IMG/VR virus record: IMGVR_UViG_3300025632_000005 | Span: 1-58,901 of that record | Length of the DNA stretch: 58,901 nt | Strand: one strand, 5' to 3' | Source of the DNA: a virus | In this document: positions 1 to 7,697 of the stretch, piece by piece | How positions within the stretch are numbered: the stretch's first letter is position 1 | Layout: every line of letters begins with the position of its first letter | The notes under the pieces: generated by a model | Database searches by the model: none | What the model was told of the DNA's origin: nothing | What the model saw: only the letters and a program-made list of their open reading frames with translations | Made by a program: the position numbers and the translations under genes

Positions 1-127
1 CATACCATTTTCCTGTACTTGGTAATAATATTGATGCACCACTTCCAGTAAATGCTGAGGCAGTTGATTGTAAATTACCATTACTTAAAGTAATACTTGA
101 GTGAGTATTAAGAGGATTCATTACACA
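1..127. repeat. terminal direct repeat, left copy (circular assembly)
   Basis: The first 127 bases are identical to the last 127 bases (58775-58901). Both copies lie inside one reading frame that is continuous when the ends are joined, so this is best read as the overlap left by assembling a circular or circularly permuted molecule. The exact length of 127 is a common assembler word size, which argues against a true phage terminal repeat. Confidence 0.95.
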
Positions 128-934
128 AAAATTATTAGTAGGTGAGTCAGCCATTTGGTCATGTGCTGCAAGTCCACTTGTCGTAAAATCATTACCATTA
201 CCTGATTCATCGTCTCCAAGGTCAGCACTATCTCTACCATCAATATAAAAACCTTTAGTACCAAATGTTAAGCCACTTACATCTTTGGGAATCCATATCC
301 CTTCACTATTTGTTTCAGCAAAGCTAGAAGGGTCTAGTGCAGTTCCATCTATATGCACCATTTCTGCTATATATCCATCAAAACCATATGTTCCATGTGA
401 TGCAAAATAATCACCTAAATAATAAGTTGACCCATTTTGATTCCAACCTAAATCTGCATTCAAAGCTGGATAGTTAATAGTAGAAAAAGAAGTTTCTCTT
501 TGACCATTTACATACACTCTAAACCTTTCAGATGAAACTGCATTTGATGTATCTGCGACTAATACTAAATTATACCAAGCACTTGGGTCACGAAAAACTC
601 TATTTGTTCTAAAGATAGTTGATGCAGAAGCACCATCATATATGCTTAAAAAATCTCCAGCTACTCCTAAACTACCACTATCAAAACTTAGCTGAAGTCT
701 GTTGCCATCACTTTGATGACACGACCAAAGAAAAGGTGATACACTTCTTTTTGAACCTAAGACACCTATTTTAAACCAACAACTAAATGTCCAAGTTTTA
801 GTGTTACCACCAGACCCAACTGCTCTGGACATATATGCACTATCAGAAAAGTTAAACCTAATTGATTGGTCTATAGAGTATGTGGTTGTGCCAGATCCAC
901 TTGCACCCATAAGAACATTATTTTGAAATACCAT
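1..934 (-). CDS. LamG-like tail protein, N-terminal part of a gene that crosses the circular join
   Basis: An open frame starts at ATG 934 and runs off the left edge. On the circle it continues without a break from 58774 down to 58257, giving 483 residues. The first 300 or so residues look like a LamG/concanavalin-type sugar-binding jelly roll: SCWFKIG, then AWYNLVLVADTS, YVNGQRE and DGYIAEMVHIDGTAL, the usual strand pattern of that family. It sits just downstream of another tail protein gene in the late arm. It is probably a receptor-binding or tail-fibre component. The fold is inferred from these motifs; binding specificity cannot be read. Confidence 0.8.
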   Translation of the reverse strand, partial: MVFQNNVLMGASGSGTTTYSIDQSIRFNFSDSAYMSRAVGSGGNTKTWTFSCWFKIGVLGSKRSVSPFLWSCHQSDGNRLQLSFDSGSLGVAGDFLSIYDGASASTIFRTNRVFRDPSAWYNLVLVADTSNAVSSERFRVYVNGQRETSFSTINYPALNADLGWNQNGSTYYLGDYFASHGTYGFDGYIAEMVHIDGTALDPSSFAETNSEGIWIPKDVSGLTFGTKGFYIDGRDSADLGDDESGNGNDFTTSGLAAHDQMADSPTNNFCVMNPLNTHSSITLSNGNLQSTASAFTGSGASILLPSTGKWY

Positions 935-948
935 TTATACCTCTTGTA

Positions 949-1887
949 TTATTTAACATCTAGTGATGCCGCCATATGCACACTAGAACTCGATAACACA
1001 ACGTAGTCAATACGGTCGACGGCAGAAGCTGTCGTTGTTAGTGTAGGAGCCGTACCCCCAACAAACTTGTAAGCACTATTAAATGATAAAGTTCGTGATC
1101 CAGTACCGTCCTGACGAATAAAGAAAGACCCGGTCTGCCCTTTTTGCACATTCGTTGGAGCACCTAAGTTTCTACTACCACCTAATCTAACATCAAAGTT
1201 TTGACCACTGTTGAAGTTTACCGAGATTGTTGATGCATCAGTTAATGAAACAATGTCAGCTACAGCCGACTTTGTAATTCTTAATTGTTTACCTAGTGAA
1301 TCAACAGCACTAACGGATATAGCTGTTGTTGCAAATAATTTGGTAGTATCTGTGATTGAACTTGAAATACTTGTAGCAGTCATACGAGTAGCTACGACTG
1401 CCGTAGCCGATACCGTGCCACCTACTGTAATAGGACCAACGGCACCACCTTCTGTAGATAGTGCACTTACACCTACTGGGTCAACAGCATTATGTACATT
1501 TGTTCCATCACAATAAATAAACTTTGAACCACCACGAGGGGCTATAACATTTGTTGTTGTTGCGGCTGTTTTTAATTTAACGGTATGTGTGCCACCTGTT
1601 GTTTGGTTGTCAACAACGTATAATTTTTCAACACTAGGGATCACTATAGTTGAGTTTGATCCTAATGTTCCTTCAATTCTTAATACGGCATTACGAGATT
1701 GGTCGGCTGCTCCGTTACTAGCTGTTAATGAAGTTGTTGCTCCTGTTGTACTGACAACGACGACACCACCTACGGCTTCGTCCACCATGTCAATTACTTG
1801 TTGGTTAAGACGATCACCCCAGGTATTCGCATTTTCTCCATCAGCTTGTTTTTCTAATCTAAGTCTTGTTGTATAACTACTTGGCAT
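949..1887 (-). CDS. tail fibre or tail spike-type structural protein
   Basis: 312 residues, rich in Ser, Thr, Val and Gly with no Cys-rich or enzymatic motif except a single YCDGTNV stretch. The N-terminus (TTRLRLEKQADGENANTWGD) is a sequence style often seen at the start of marine phage tail fibres. The remainder is low-complexity beta-rich sequence typical of fibre shafts. It lies between an adaptor-type protein gene and the LamG tail gene in the late arm, 2 bases after its upstream neighbour. Structural role is inferred from composition and position. Confidence 0.65.
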   Translation of the reverse strand: MPSSYTTRLRLEKQADGENANTWGDRLNQQVIDMVDEAVGGVVVVSTTGATTSLTASNGAADQSRNAVLRIEGTLGSNSTIVIPSVEKLYVVDNQTTGGTHTVKLKTAATTTNVIAPRGGSKFIYCDGTNVHNAVDPVGVSALSTEGGAVGPITVGGTVSATAVVATRMTATSISSSITDTTKLFATTAISVSAVDSLGKQLRITKSAVADIVSLTDASTISVNFNSGQNFDVRLGGSRNLGAPTNVQKGQTGSFFIRQDGTGSRTLSFNSAYKFVGGTAPTLTTTASAVDRIDYVVLSSSSVHMAASLDVK

Positions 1888-1889
1888 AA

Positions 1890-2552
1890 TTAATTACTTC
1901 CCTTTACTAATGTGTTATCACCTCCAGCTGGTGAGGCATTATTTCTCATATCATCCTGTCTTGTTCTTCTGGCTTCATTTAGTAAGTCAGTAAATGCTCG
2001 TTGGTATTCTTGTTCCCAAACTTGAGCAGCTGTATAATTTTTCATAAACATACAGGCTTCCTTCATACTAGCATAAAACAATGCATTAGAACAATATTGT
2101 GTAAAGAAATTCTCTTGATGCACAGAAGTAGCTGCTGTTGGTTGGACAATATAAGACATTTCACAATCATAGGCCGATACTGGTGTAGGTGATACTAACA
2201 GCCTATCAAATCCAAAGTTAGCATAATAACGAGGCACACCCGTACTTGTGCGTTGTGGCCAATAATCATTTAAATATTCATCAGTCTTTTGTAATAAATT
2301 AATTCGTGTGCCATTAGACTTTAAAATATTTAAGTTTTTAATTATTAATGTGTTTAATGGTTTAGTTAAAAATGGATCACCAATAACCATGTTTGATGTT
2401 GCATACTGTACAACACCATATGAATCTATTTCTCTTGTAAGCCTTCCTTCGGCTCTTTCAATAAAAGCTGGTATGTCTCCTACAAACTCTGTGCTTGTGT
2501 CTTCACTTGTCGTCTTAATTCTATTTATCAATTGATTGTATGTTATGCTCAT
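1890..2552 (-). CDS. head-tail adaptor-like structural protein
   Basis: 220 residues. The helical N-terminus (TYNQLINRIKTTSED, FIERAEGRLTREI) and the later RLLVSPTP plus helical C-terminus match the general plan of podoviral adaptor or gateway proteins that sit under the portal. It overlaps the upstream cupredoxin-domain gene by 4 bases (ATGA type). Polar Asn/Arg-rich C-terminus. Function is inferred from the layout (helical, beta middle, helical) and its place among connector genes; it could also be a tail tube protein. Confidence 0.5.
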   Translation of the reverse strand: MSITYNQLINRIKTTSEDTSTEFVGDIPAFIERAEGRLTREIDSYGVVQYATSNMVIGDPFLTKPLNTLIIKNLNILKSNGTRINLLQKTDEYLNDYWPQRTSTGVPRYYANFGFDRLLVSPTPVSAYDCEMSYIVQPTAATSVHQENFFTQYCSNALFYASMKEACMFMKNYTAAQVWEQEYQRAFTDLLNEARRTRQDDMRNNASPAGGDNTLVKGSN

Positions 2553-3523
2553 ATTCGTTTAGCCTTCCACGTTTCGTTTGTTCCTCCAAAAACTTTAGGT
2601 GTCCAGATACCTCTAACTCTTGTTCTAAATTTAGCACTAACTCCTGTTAGTACCAAGTTACCATCACCATTAATATTTGGAGAAATAACTCTCGTTCTAA
2701 TTAATGGTTGGAAGTTTGTTTTTCCACCCATGCCTGCGTGTATACTACACTGATAGTATAATGTAGTTGGACCATCATTCGCAACAAATATTTGTGTGTA
2801 AGCCCCAGCATTACCCGGAGTTCCTATAGTCTGTACATTTGTTGTAAAAGGTATAGTTCTACCTTCATCTAAATAAAATCGTAAAGGGTGTCCACTATTA
2901 GAACTATCAGATTGATCAAAGGTAAACAGTGCACGATCTTTGACTAAATTTAAACCATACTGTTGTCTGCCATCTATAAAGTATTTATTACTACCACCTA
3001 CACTTACAACTGTTACTTTAAATGTTTTACCACCATTGTATATTACTGGGTTAGCTCCAGCTTGTGAGCTTTCGTTACCTGTGTCAAATTCACTTGTTAC
3101 TCCAGTAACATCAACATCAATACCTGCTTTAATAAAAGGAGTTCCAAGACTAAATGATCCGATGACTTGGGACGGAATAACTTTTGGACTACTTGTAATA
3201 GTTGAACTACGAAGTGTAGTTACTAATGCTACCCCTGTAACATTATGTGTTTTAATAACTTCAACAGTTGCTGATCGTAAACTAAACCCTATACTTAATC
3301 TTGTTAGTGTTAAGTTAGCATTAGCTGCTGTAGTTACATTACGAAGAGATAAATTTATTCCTGCGTTAGTTACAAAAGCCGTGCCTGGAATAGTTACTTC
3401 TACAGAACGAAGAGCAGTAGATAGAGAAACTCCTGTTACAGTAACCGATTGATCTACAACACTACGGTTCCATGCACCTGAGTTCCAAGTATTTCTACTG
3501 TATCCACTAGTAACCACAGACAT
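2549..3523 (-). CDS. virion structural protein with C-terminal cupredoxin-like copper-binding domain
   Basis: 324 residues. The first 130 residues hold repeats of a Val-Thr-Gly-Val-x-Leu-x-Thr-x-Leu-Arg-Ser type, a beta-rich repeat. The region from about residue 150 carries SGHPLRFYL and then YYQCSIHAGMGG near residue 265. His followed much later by Cys-x2-His-x2-Met is the type-1 copper ligand set of plastocyanin-like cupredoxins. Similar domains occur in marine cyanophage tail proteins. The gene overlaps the downstream adaptor gene by 4 bases. Electron transfer seems unlikely in a virion; the fold may serve structure or copper binding. Confidence 0.6.
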   Translation of the reverse strand: MSVVTSGYSRNTWNSGAWNRSVVDQSVTVTGVSLSTALRSVEVTIPGTAFVTNAGINLSLRNVTTAANANLTLTRLSIGFSLRSATVEVIKTHNVTGVALVTTLRSSTITSSPKVIPSQVIGSFSLGTPFIKAGIDVDVTGVTSEFDTGNESSQAGANPVIYNGGKTFKVTVVSVGGSNKYFIDGRQQYGLNLVKDRALFTFDQSDSSNSGHPLRFYLDEGRTIPFTTNVQTIGTPGNAGAYTQIFVANDGPTTLYYQCSIHAGMGGKTNFQPLIRTRVISPNINGDGNLVLTGVSAKFRTRVRGIWTPKVFGGTNETWKAKRI

Positions 3524-3539
3524 AGACGATTAACCTCGA

Positions 3540-3977
3540 CTATGAAAGTGTGATAATAGCAGTGGCAGCAGCAGCAGCTGGGAATGAAATTGTAAAGGTA
3601 CCGTTAGTCGATACTTTATCAGACCCAAAGTCTAAAACAGCAATAGCTTTATTACTATTAGATGAATTATATATTAATGCTCCTCTAGCTGAGAATGTTG
3701 TACTTGTAAAAGATATATCAGCAAAATCAATAATTGCTGTTCCACCTGCAGCAGATGTTGCGCCAAGTGAAATAGTCACACCAGTTAGTGTGCCTCCACC
3801 AGGAGCATATCCACCACTTGATACAACTTCATTAGACGTTGAGTACGTAGCCGTACCCGCAGATAATGAAGCCACACTTGTGAATAAAGCTATCTTTAAG
3901 GTATCAGTTTTAATCTGATGCCCTTCTTGTAAAACTTCTGACTTAAAGGAATTACATACAGCTTGTGTAATGGCCAT
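3540..3977 (-). CDS. small beta-rich virion protein
   Basis: 145 residues starting MAITQAVCNSFKSEVLQEGHQ, a start style common to a conserved phage structural protein found next to connector genes. The body is Ser/Thr/Ala/Gly-rich (APGGGTLTGV, FADISFTSTTFSARGALIYN) and ends in an alanine-rich strand. Likely a minor capsid or tail-decorating protein. The gene is 2 bases from the next upstream gene and clearly in the late operon. Exact function unknown. Confidence 0.55.
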   Translation of the reverse strand: MAITQAVCNSFKSEVLQEGHQIKTDTLKIALFTSVASLSAGTATYSTSNEVVSSGGYAPGGGTLTGVTISLGATSAAGGTAIIDFADISFTSTTFSARGALIYNSSNSNKAIAVLDFGSDKVSTNGTFTISFPAAAAATAIITLS

Positions 3978-3979
3978 TT

Positions 3980-4249
3980 TTAGTTACCTCTCTTTGTAAA
4001 TGTTGAATCATCAGGACTCCACCCAGCATCACCAGTTGTAGCTAGTACGACTTCTGGACGTGCATCCCTCAAGTTTTCATTGTCATCAATTCTTGGAGTC
4101 TTGTTCTGCGGATGATCTATAATATTATATCGACCATCTGTTTCCGAAGCTCCAACAATTAATCCTGTCGGCTCTCTGACTCTTTCAGAATATTTAAATC
4201 TAAATCCTGAACGGTCACAGATAAAGTATGCATACTTACCTCTTGCCAT
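3980..4249 (-). CDS. conserved small phage structural protein
   Basis: 89 residues, starts MARGKYAYFICDRSGFRFKY. The FICDRSGF(R)F(K) stretch looks like half of a zinc ribbon (one Cys only) and recurs in small podoviral proteins next to the P22 gp4-like connector. Its ATG shares bases with the stop of the upstream connector gene at 4249, indicating translational coupling. A head-tail joining role is plausible but not shown. Confidence 0.5.
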   Translation of the reverse strand: MARGKYAYFICDRSGFRFKYSERVREPTGLIVGASETDGRYNIIDHPQNKTPRIDDNENLRDARPEVVLATTGDAGWSPDDSTFTKRGN

Positions 4250-4941
4250 TATAACCTAAATGATGGCTTAATCAAAAGACTAGCCCTTTCTTTATCAGCA
4301 TACATTGCTGAGGTTAGTTCTTCTTCATACATCTGTTTTAACATACTAGCTCGTTCTGATGTAATGCCTGGTCTTTTGATAGACATCTTATAGGCAAGAC
4401 CAGTTGATAAGCACGGTAAGAATCTAAATGGTATGTCTGCATCTTGATTAGATTTGGTTATATCTTCTACTTTATTAAAACTAAAGTATGATAATAATGG
4501 TGTGCCACCTGTAGTCGTAGCATCTGGAGTAGGCCACAAATATAATTCTGCTGCATCTCTTAGTCTGTTTATAGCATACTGTGTTGGTCTACCCGTTTGT
4601 GTTTTGTTTGTGATTCTTTGATAAGATTCCATTGTTATTCTTGTTAAAGCTAAATCTGTAGTTGTTGAACCACTAACTGTTCTATGTACTAATTCAGTTA
4701 TATCTATAAGTGAAGTGGGTAATGTATATTCAGCTGTACCGCTTGTAATATCTAATGTAGCAATGTTTTGTTTCCATAGTAATATACCACGGTTCATCCA
4801 ATCGATAAGGAGAAGATTAAGTGTACGTCGTGCCTCTAGTGGTTCAAACCCTAGAGTCTGTTCGCCACCTAACATAGACATAGCTTCTTCAATTACGTCA
4901 GCTATATCTAGATTGAATGTTGTTGTGCCTGAAGTTGTCAT
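4249..4941 (-). CDS. P22 gp4-like tail accessory / head-completion protein
   Basis: 230 residues. An N-terminal helix pair (IADVIEEAMSMLGGEQTLGF, then ARRTLNLLLIDWMNRGILLW) is followed by the ITSGTAEYTLP segment, RPTQYAINR, and LYLWPTPD, the order typical of P22 gp4-like head-completion proteins. These bind beneath the portal and close the head after packaging. The gene lies between tiny conserved late genes and other connector genes. Assignment rests on this characteristic pattern. Confidence 0.65.
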   Translation of the reverse strand: MTTSGTTTFNLDIADVIEEAMSMLGGEQTLGFEPLEARRTLNLLLIDWMNRGILLWKQNIATLDITSGTAEYTLPTSLIDITELVHRTVSGSTTTDLALTRITMESYQRITNKTQTGRPTQYAINRLRDAAELYLWPTPDATTTGGTPLLSYFSFNKVEDITKSNQDADIPFRFLPCLSTGLAYKMSIKRPGITSERASMLKQMYEEELTSAMYADKERASLLIKPSFRL

Positions 4942-4943
4942 AA

Positions 4944-5213
4944 TTACCTATCGTCGAAGTCAGTTCCGTATGATGGGTTGACCATACCACCAGCCATGTA
5001 GTTTTTCTTAGCTGGATCTGGTCTACCAGTAATATCTTTTAAACGTATAGGAACTCCAGATGCTCCACTACCTTTTCTTTTTTTAACTTTTTCTTTAGCT
5101 TTTTTAAAATCTTCTTTTGTTATATATGCATCAGTTGGCTTTTCATCATACTTCTTACCTTTAAAGGTTCCAATTCTACCAGTTAGCATTGGTTTTTTGT
5201 TTTTATCTGTCAT
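4944..5213 (-). CDS. small Lys-rich protein with C-terminal GGMVNP...FDDR tail
   Basis: 89 residues. I chose ATG 5213 over longer frames because GGAGGAGAG lies directly upstream. The middle is lysine-rich (KKAKEKVKKRKGSG). The C-terminus reads MAGGMVNPSYGTDFDDR and closely matches that of the next upstream gene product (FTGGTVNPLFGGEFDDR), though the rest differs. The shared tail may be a docking or incorporation signal. Overlaps the upstream gene by 11 bases. Function unknown; virion-associated by context. Confidence 0.55.
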   Translation of the reverse strand: MTDKNKKPMLTGRIGTFKGKKYDEKPTDAYITKEDFKKAKEKVKKRKGSGASGVPIRLKDITGRPDPAKKNYMAGGMVNPSYGTDFDDR

Positions 5214-5526
5214 CGAACTCTCCTCCAAATAATGGGTTGACTGTTCCTCCAGTAAAGAATTTACTTTTAACTTTACCACCACTAGCTTTAGAATCTTTCT
5301 TTTTCGTTCTTTCTTTTTCTAATTCTTTTGCTCTTTCCATAAACATATCCCGACCAAAAATTTCATTATATGCCTCGGCTGTTTTGTCAACTAATTCTCC
5401 CTCTTCTAAACCAATAGCTTTAGTAATTTTATTTTCATTACCGATTGCTTTGTGAAATTTTCTAACTAGTTTTTCTTTAATATTTGGTTTTCGTTTATAT
5501 TTAAATTTTTTAGTTTCTTCACTCAT
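5203..5526 (-). CDS. small charged protein with C-terminal GGTVNP...FDDR tail
   Basis: 107 residues from ATG 5526, which overlaps the upstream stop as ATGA; a longer frame starts at 5544. N-terminal two thirds are very charged (Lys/Glu) and predicted helical. The C-terminal tail FTGGTVNPLFGGEFDDR is nearly repeated in the next gene downstream. The pair probably arose by duplication or share a binding partner. Function unknown. Confidence 0.55.
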   Translation of the reverse strand: MSEETKKFKYKRKPNIKEKLVRKFHKAIGNENKITKAIGLEEGELVDKTAEAYNEIFGRDMFMERAKELEKERTKKKDSKASGGKVKSKFFTGGTVNPLFGGEFDDR

Positions 5527-6194
5527 TTCTTTTTCTTTCCCCATTCATATAGGTTATCAAATGTTGTTTCCCAGTCCATATAACTATCGTGTTGTTCTGC
5601 GGAGTGTTCCCACTGTGACGGTACAAAGTCTGGTGGTCCTTCTCCAACTGCCCATAGCGCAGGATTGGTTACACGTACACGATTGTTTGGTAATGCTACT
5701 ATACATCCTTTATAAGGACCTGATGTTAATTCCAACACATGCGATTGTTTATGTTGTGCTGGATCATCCGATATATAACTGTCAGTATAATCAACCGTAA
5801 ACATGTACTTACCATTATAAAACTCACCTGCTAGTTTACACAACCACGGACTAGAACTAATTCGATCCATTCTAATGATAGCATGGTTACGACTAGAACA
5901 GTCCCACGGCTGTGCTAAATGTGTTTGTATATTTGGTGGCCATTCGTCGAAAGGAGTATCACCGACAAGTGCAGTTATAGGCATACGTGCCCACATTGCG
6001 CCACCGTGAGGATTGGGATGGTCTTCACCACATCCTGTAAATACAACTTGAAAACTCAAACATCTGTCTGGAATAGTGCACACGGCAAAAGCTAATGCAT
6101 GAAGAAACTCACCTTGATATTCCTCATGATTATGTGTGAACTCTTTCCTCACCCAACACTTAAAGTGTGGGATATTAGAAATCGTATACGACAC
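5523..6194 (-). CDS. conserved marine-phage protein of unknown function
   Basis: 223 residues, rich in His, Trp, Cys and Pro, unlike the basic neighbours. Segments such as NPHGGAMWARMPITALVGD, HLAQPWDCSS and EFYNGKYMFTVDY suggest a compact globular protein, perhaps metal binding. The start ATG at 6194 shares a base with the stop of the upstream basic gene. Position between connector genes and small late proteins suggests a minor virion role. I recognise no enzymatic family. Confidence 0.5.
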   Translation of the reverse strand: MSYTISNIPHFKCWVRKEFTHNHEEYQGEFLHALAFAVCTIPDRCLSFQVVFTGCGEDHPNPHGGAMWARMPITALVGDTPFDEWPPNIQTHLAQPWDCSSRNHAIIRMDRISSSPWLCKLAGEFYNGKYMFTVDYTDSYISDDPAQHKQSHVLELTSGPYKGCIVALPNNRVRVTNPALWAVGEGPPDFVPSQWEHSAEQHDSYMDWETTFDNLYEWGKKKK

Positions 6195-6397
6195 TACTTG
6201 GCTCTACCACCTCTTGCCATATACTTGGAAGTTTTACCACCTTTAGCCATGTACTTAGATGTTTTACCTCCACCCTTCATTCTGTATTTGGAAGTCTTAC
6301 CTCCACCAGCCATTTTCTTTGGTCCTTTCATCATAGCTTTTAACTTTTTGTTTTCAGCCATGAGCTTTTTCATTTTAGTTTCCATTGCTTTACTCAT
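6194..6397 (-). CDS. small basic repeat protein (GGKTSKYM repeats)
   Basis: 67 residues. After a Lys-rich helix the protein contains four copies of a short unit, G-G-(G)-K-T-S-K-Y-(R/M)-M-(A/K), at about residues 33-63. Strong AAGGAG ribosome site upstream. Net charge is very positive, which fits DNA or RNA binding inside the capsid, or a glue peptide. It is one of a cluster of basic small late proteins. Confidence 0.55.
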   Translation of the reverse strand: MSKAMETKMKKLMAENKKLKAMMKGPKKMAGGGKTSKYRMKGGGKTSKYMAKGGKTSKYMARGGRAK

Positions 6398-6412
6398 TTT
6401 ACTTACTCCTTA

Positions 6413-6880
6413 TTATAGATTGGTTAACACATATACTTCGAAAGCTACGGCTGCCAATCCGATCAACCCAGCTCCGATTCCTATTATAATATTCTTTCTT
6501 CGTTTTTGCATCTGTATTTTTTGTTTTAATAGTGTTGCCTGTCTCTTTCTTTCAAATGCAATTTCTTTTTGTAGTCTCTCCCACTGTCCTGGAGAACCAT
6601 ACAATGCAAACATTTCTCTCATTTGATCTCGTATTCTCTTTGCCTCTTCATTTCTAAAGTGTGCATCAATAGCATTCTGTTCTGTTCCAGTTAGTTTACC
6701 AAGAACTTTACCTAATCCACTTGATTTATTACTAGCCACAACTTGTAAACCAGCTTCGGCCTTTGCCCATTTCGACACAGTGCTTGACATATTAGCTAAA
6801 TCCTTACCAGCTTTAATAGCTTTGGTTATAGCATCAGTAGCGCCTTTTAGTGCGGCGAAAGCTGTGAATGGGTCTATCAT
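6413..6880 (-). CDS. helical virion protein with C-terminal membrane segment
   Basis: 155 residues. The N-terminal third (PFTAFAALKGATDAITKAIKAGK) is an alanine-rich amphipathic helix, the middle is Arg/Lys/Glu helical (EEAKRIRDQMREMFALYGSPGQW), and residues 129-152 form one hydrophobic membrane segment (IIIGIGAGLIGLAAVAFEVYVL) after a basic KRRKN stretch. A protein of this plan is conserved in many marine podophages near small late genes. It may insert into the host membrane during DNA entry or lysis. Function unproven. Confidence 0.55.
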   Translation of the reverse strand: MIDPFTAFAALKGATDAITKAIKAGKDLANMSSTVSKWAKAEAGLQVVASNKSSGLGKVLGKLTGTEQNAIDAHFRNEEAKRIRDQMREMFALYGSPGQWERLQKEIAFERKRQATLLKQKIQMQKRRKNIIIGIGAGLIGLAAVAFEVYVLTNL

Positions 6881-6886
6881 CGTCGT

Positions 6887-7162
6887 CTATGCCTTTCTTT
6901 TTGTTTTAACCTTTTGTTTCTTACCACTAGCGCTAATCGGATATCTTATCGATGTAGGTTTTGGTCCAATATTAGTCTTGGCTCTTTTTCTTTTAACTGC
7001 CGAAGATTTCTGTCCAGCAGACATTTTGTTAGCAACTGCCTTTGGACGACAGACTGGATACTTTCTTTTTGACGACTTAGCTGATTTACGACCACATTTT
7101 TTACCAGTAGATATATCAACCCAATCTTCTTTAAACCAAGTCTTTAAACCTTTCTTAGCCAT
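6887..7162 (-). CDS. small basic protein, DUF5872-like
   Basis: 91 residues, starts MAKKGLKTWFKEDWVDI; the KTWFKEDWVDI motif followed by CGRKSAKSSKRKYPVCRPK is the hallmark of a small family (DUF5872) found in marine phages. The rest is Lys/Arg-rich with AxxMSAGQK. Two Cys (CGR, VCRP) could pair or bind metal. Likely nucleic-acid binding; function unknown. Confidence 0.55.
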   Translation of the reverse strand: MAKKGLKTWFKEDWVDISTGKKCGRKSAKSSKRKYPVCRPKAVANKMSAGQKSSAVKRKRAKTNIGPKPTSIRYPISASGKKQKVKTKRKA

Positions 7163-7253
7163 TCTTTTTCTTTAAGTTATATTTATTAGGAACCTTTCCA
7201 TAACCAACAACTCTGTCCCATTCTCTTTGTGTGTAATAATTTTTTTCAGTCAT
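7155..7253 (-). CDS. very small hypothetical protein (32 residues)
   Basis: ATG 7253 to TAA 7155 gives a 32-residue product beginning MTEKNYYTQREWDRVVGYGK. It exactly fills the gap between two conserved small genes, starting 2 bases after the upstream stop and overlapping the downstream start by 8 bases. The composition resembles real coding sequence (Tyr, Lys, Asn rich). No clear ribosome site is seen, so it would depend on coupling. Confidence 0.4.
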   Translation of the reverse strand: MTEKNYYTQREWDRVVGYGKVPNKYNLKKKNG

Positions 7254-7254
7254 A

Positions 7255-7512
7255 CTATCTATACTTAGTTACTTTTCGACGGTTGTTCATAACTTTACCA
7301 CAACCACGAGCTATGCCACCATTCTTTAATTTAATCTTACCACCACCAGCTTTACTAGGCTTTGGTCCTTTAAAATCTTTTCTCTTCTTACCACTAGGAT
7401 CTTTTATCTTACCCGCACATATCTTTGACGCATATGCATTTGCATAAGCTGAGGGATATACTGCAAACTTACGTTTAGCAGCAGCTTTACCTCTAGGACA
7501 TAACTTTGTCAT
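7255..7512 (-). CDS. small basic Cys/Gly-rich conserved phage protein
   Basis: 85 residues, starts LCPRGKAAAKRKFAVYPSAY after MTK and continues ANAYASKICAGKIKDP. This motif is a recurring small protein of marine phages. The C-terminal half holds KAGGGKIKLKNGGIARGCG, which resembles the Gly-Gly-Lys repeats of the 67-residue neighbour. Three Cys residues. Probably a capsid-packaged basic protein; function unknown. Confidence 0.55.
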   Translation of the reverse strand: MTKLCPRGKAAAKRKFAVYPSAYANAYASKICAGKIKDPSGKKRKDFKGPKPSKAGGGKIKLKNGGIARGCGKVMNNRRKVTKYR

Positions 7513-7618
7513 ACTTGTATCCCCATCTGTTTTCTGATAAATCCCAAACTCTTTTAGTGGCCTTTGGAATCTTAACTAATAATTTATTAAACTTTACGAC
7601 GTTTTTTGTTACTTGCAT
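7493..7618 (-). CDS. very small hypothetical protein (41 residues)
   Basis: ATG 7618 to TAG 7493. A clean GGAGG lies 4-5 bases before the ATG. The product is basic and reads like coding sequence, with LLVKIPKATKRVWDLSENRW in the middle. It overlaps the upstream 34-residue frame by 32 bases and the downstream gene by 20. The overlaps are longer than usual here, so either this or the 34-residue frame could be spurious, but both have sensible composition. Confidence 0.45.
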   Translation of the reverse strand: MQVTKNVVKFNKLLVKIPKATKRVWDLSENRWGYKYDKVMS

Positions 7619-7691
7619 ACTTCCTCCGTTTCTTTGGTTTACTCGGTGGTTTTGTTATTTGTTGTCCTATATTAGCACGACTTATTACCAT
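7587..7691 (-). CDS. very small basic protein (34 residues)
   Basis: ATG 7691 to TAA 7587, starting MVISRANIGQQITKPPSKPK and ending in KKRRKYASNKKRRKV. A tiny protein with the ISRANxxxQIxKPPSK start and Arg/Lys tail occurs in other marine phages as far as I recall. It starts 6 bases after the stop of the 296-residue gene. Extremely basic; a nucleic-acid binding or capsid-internal peptide is plausible. Confidence 0.5.
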   Translation of the reverse strand: MVISRANIGQQITKPPSKPKKRRKYASNKKRRKV

Positions 7692-7697
7692 AACTCA

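Noticed and set aside
1-127. True phage direct terminal repeat
   Set aside because: Length equals a common assembly word size and a gene reads through the join; circular overlap is simpler.
2940-3452. 170-codon plus ORF opposite the cupredoxin-domain gene
   Set aside because: Antisense shadow of a repetitive Val/Thr-rich gene; no start signal.
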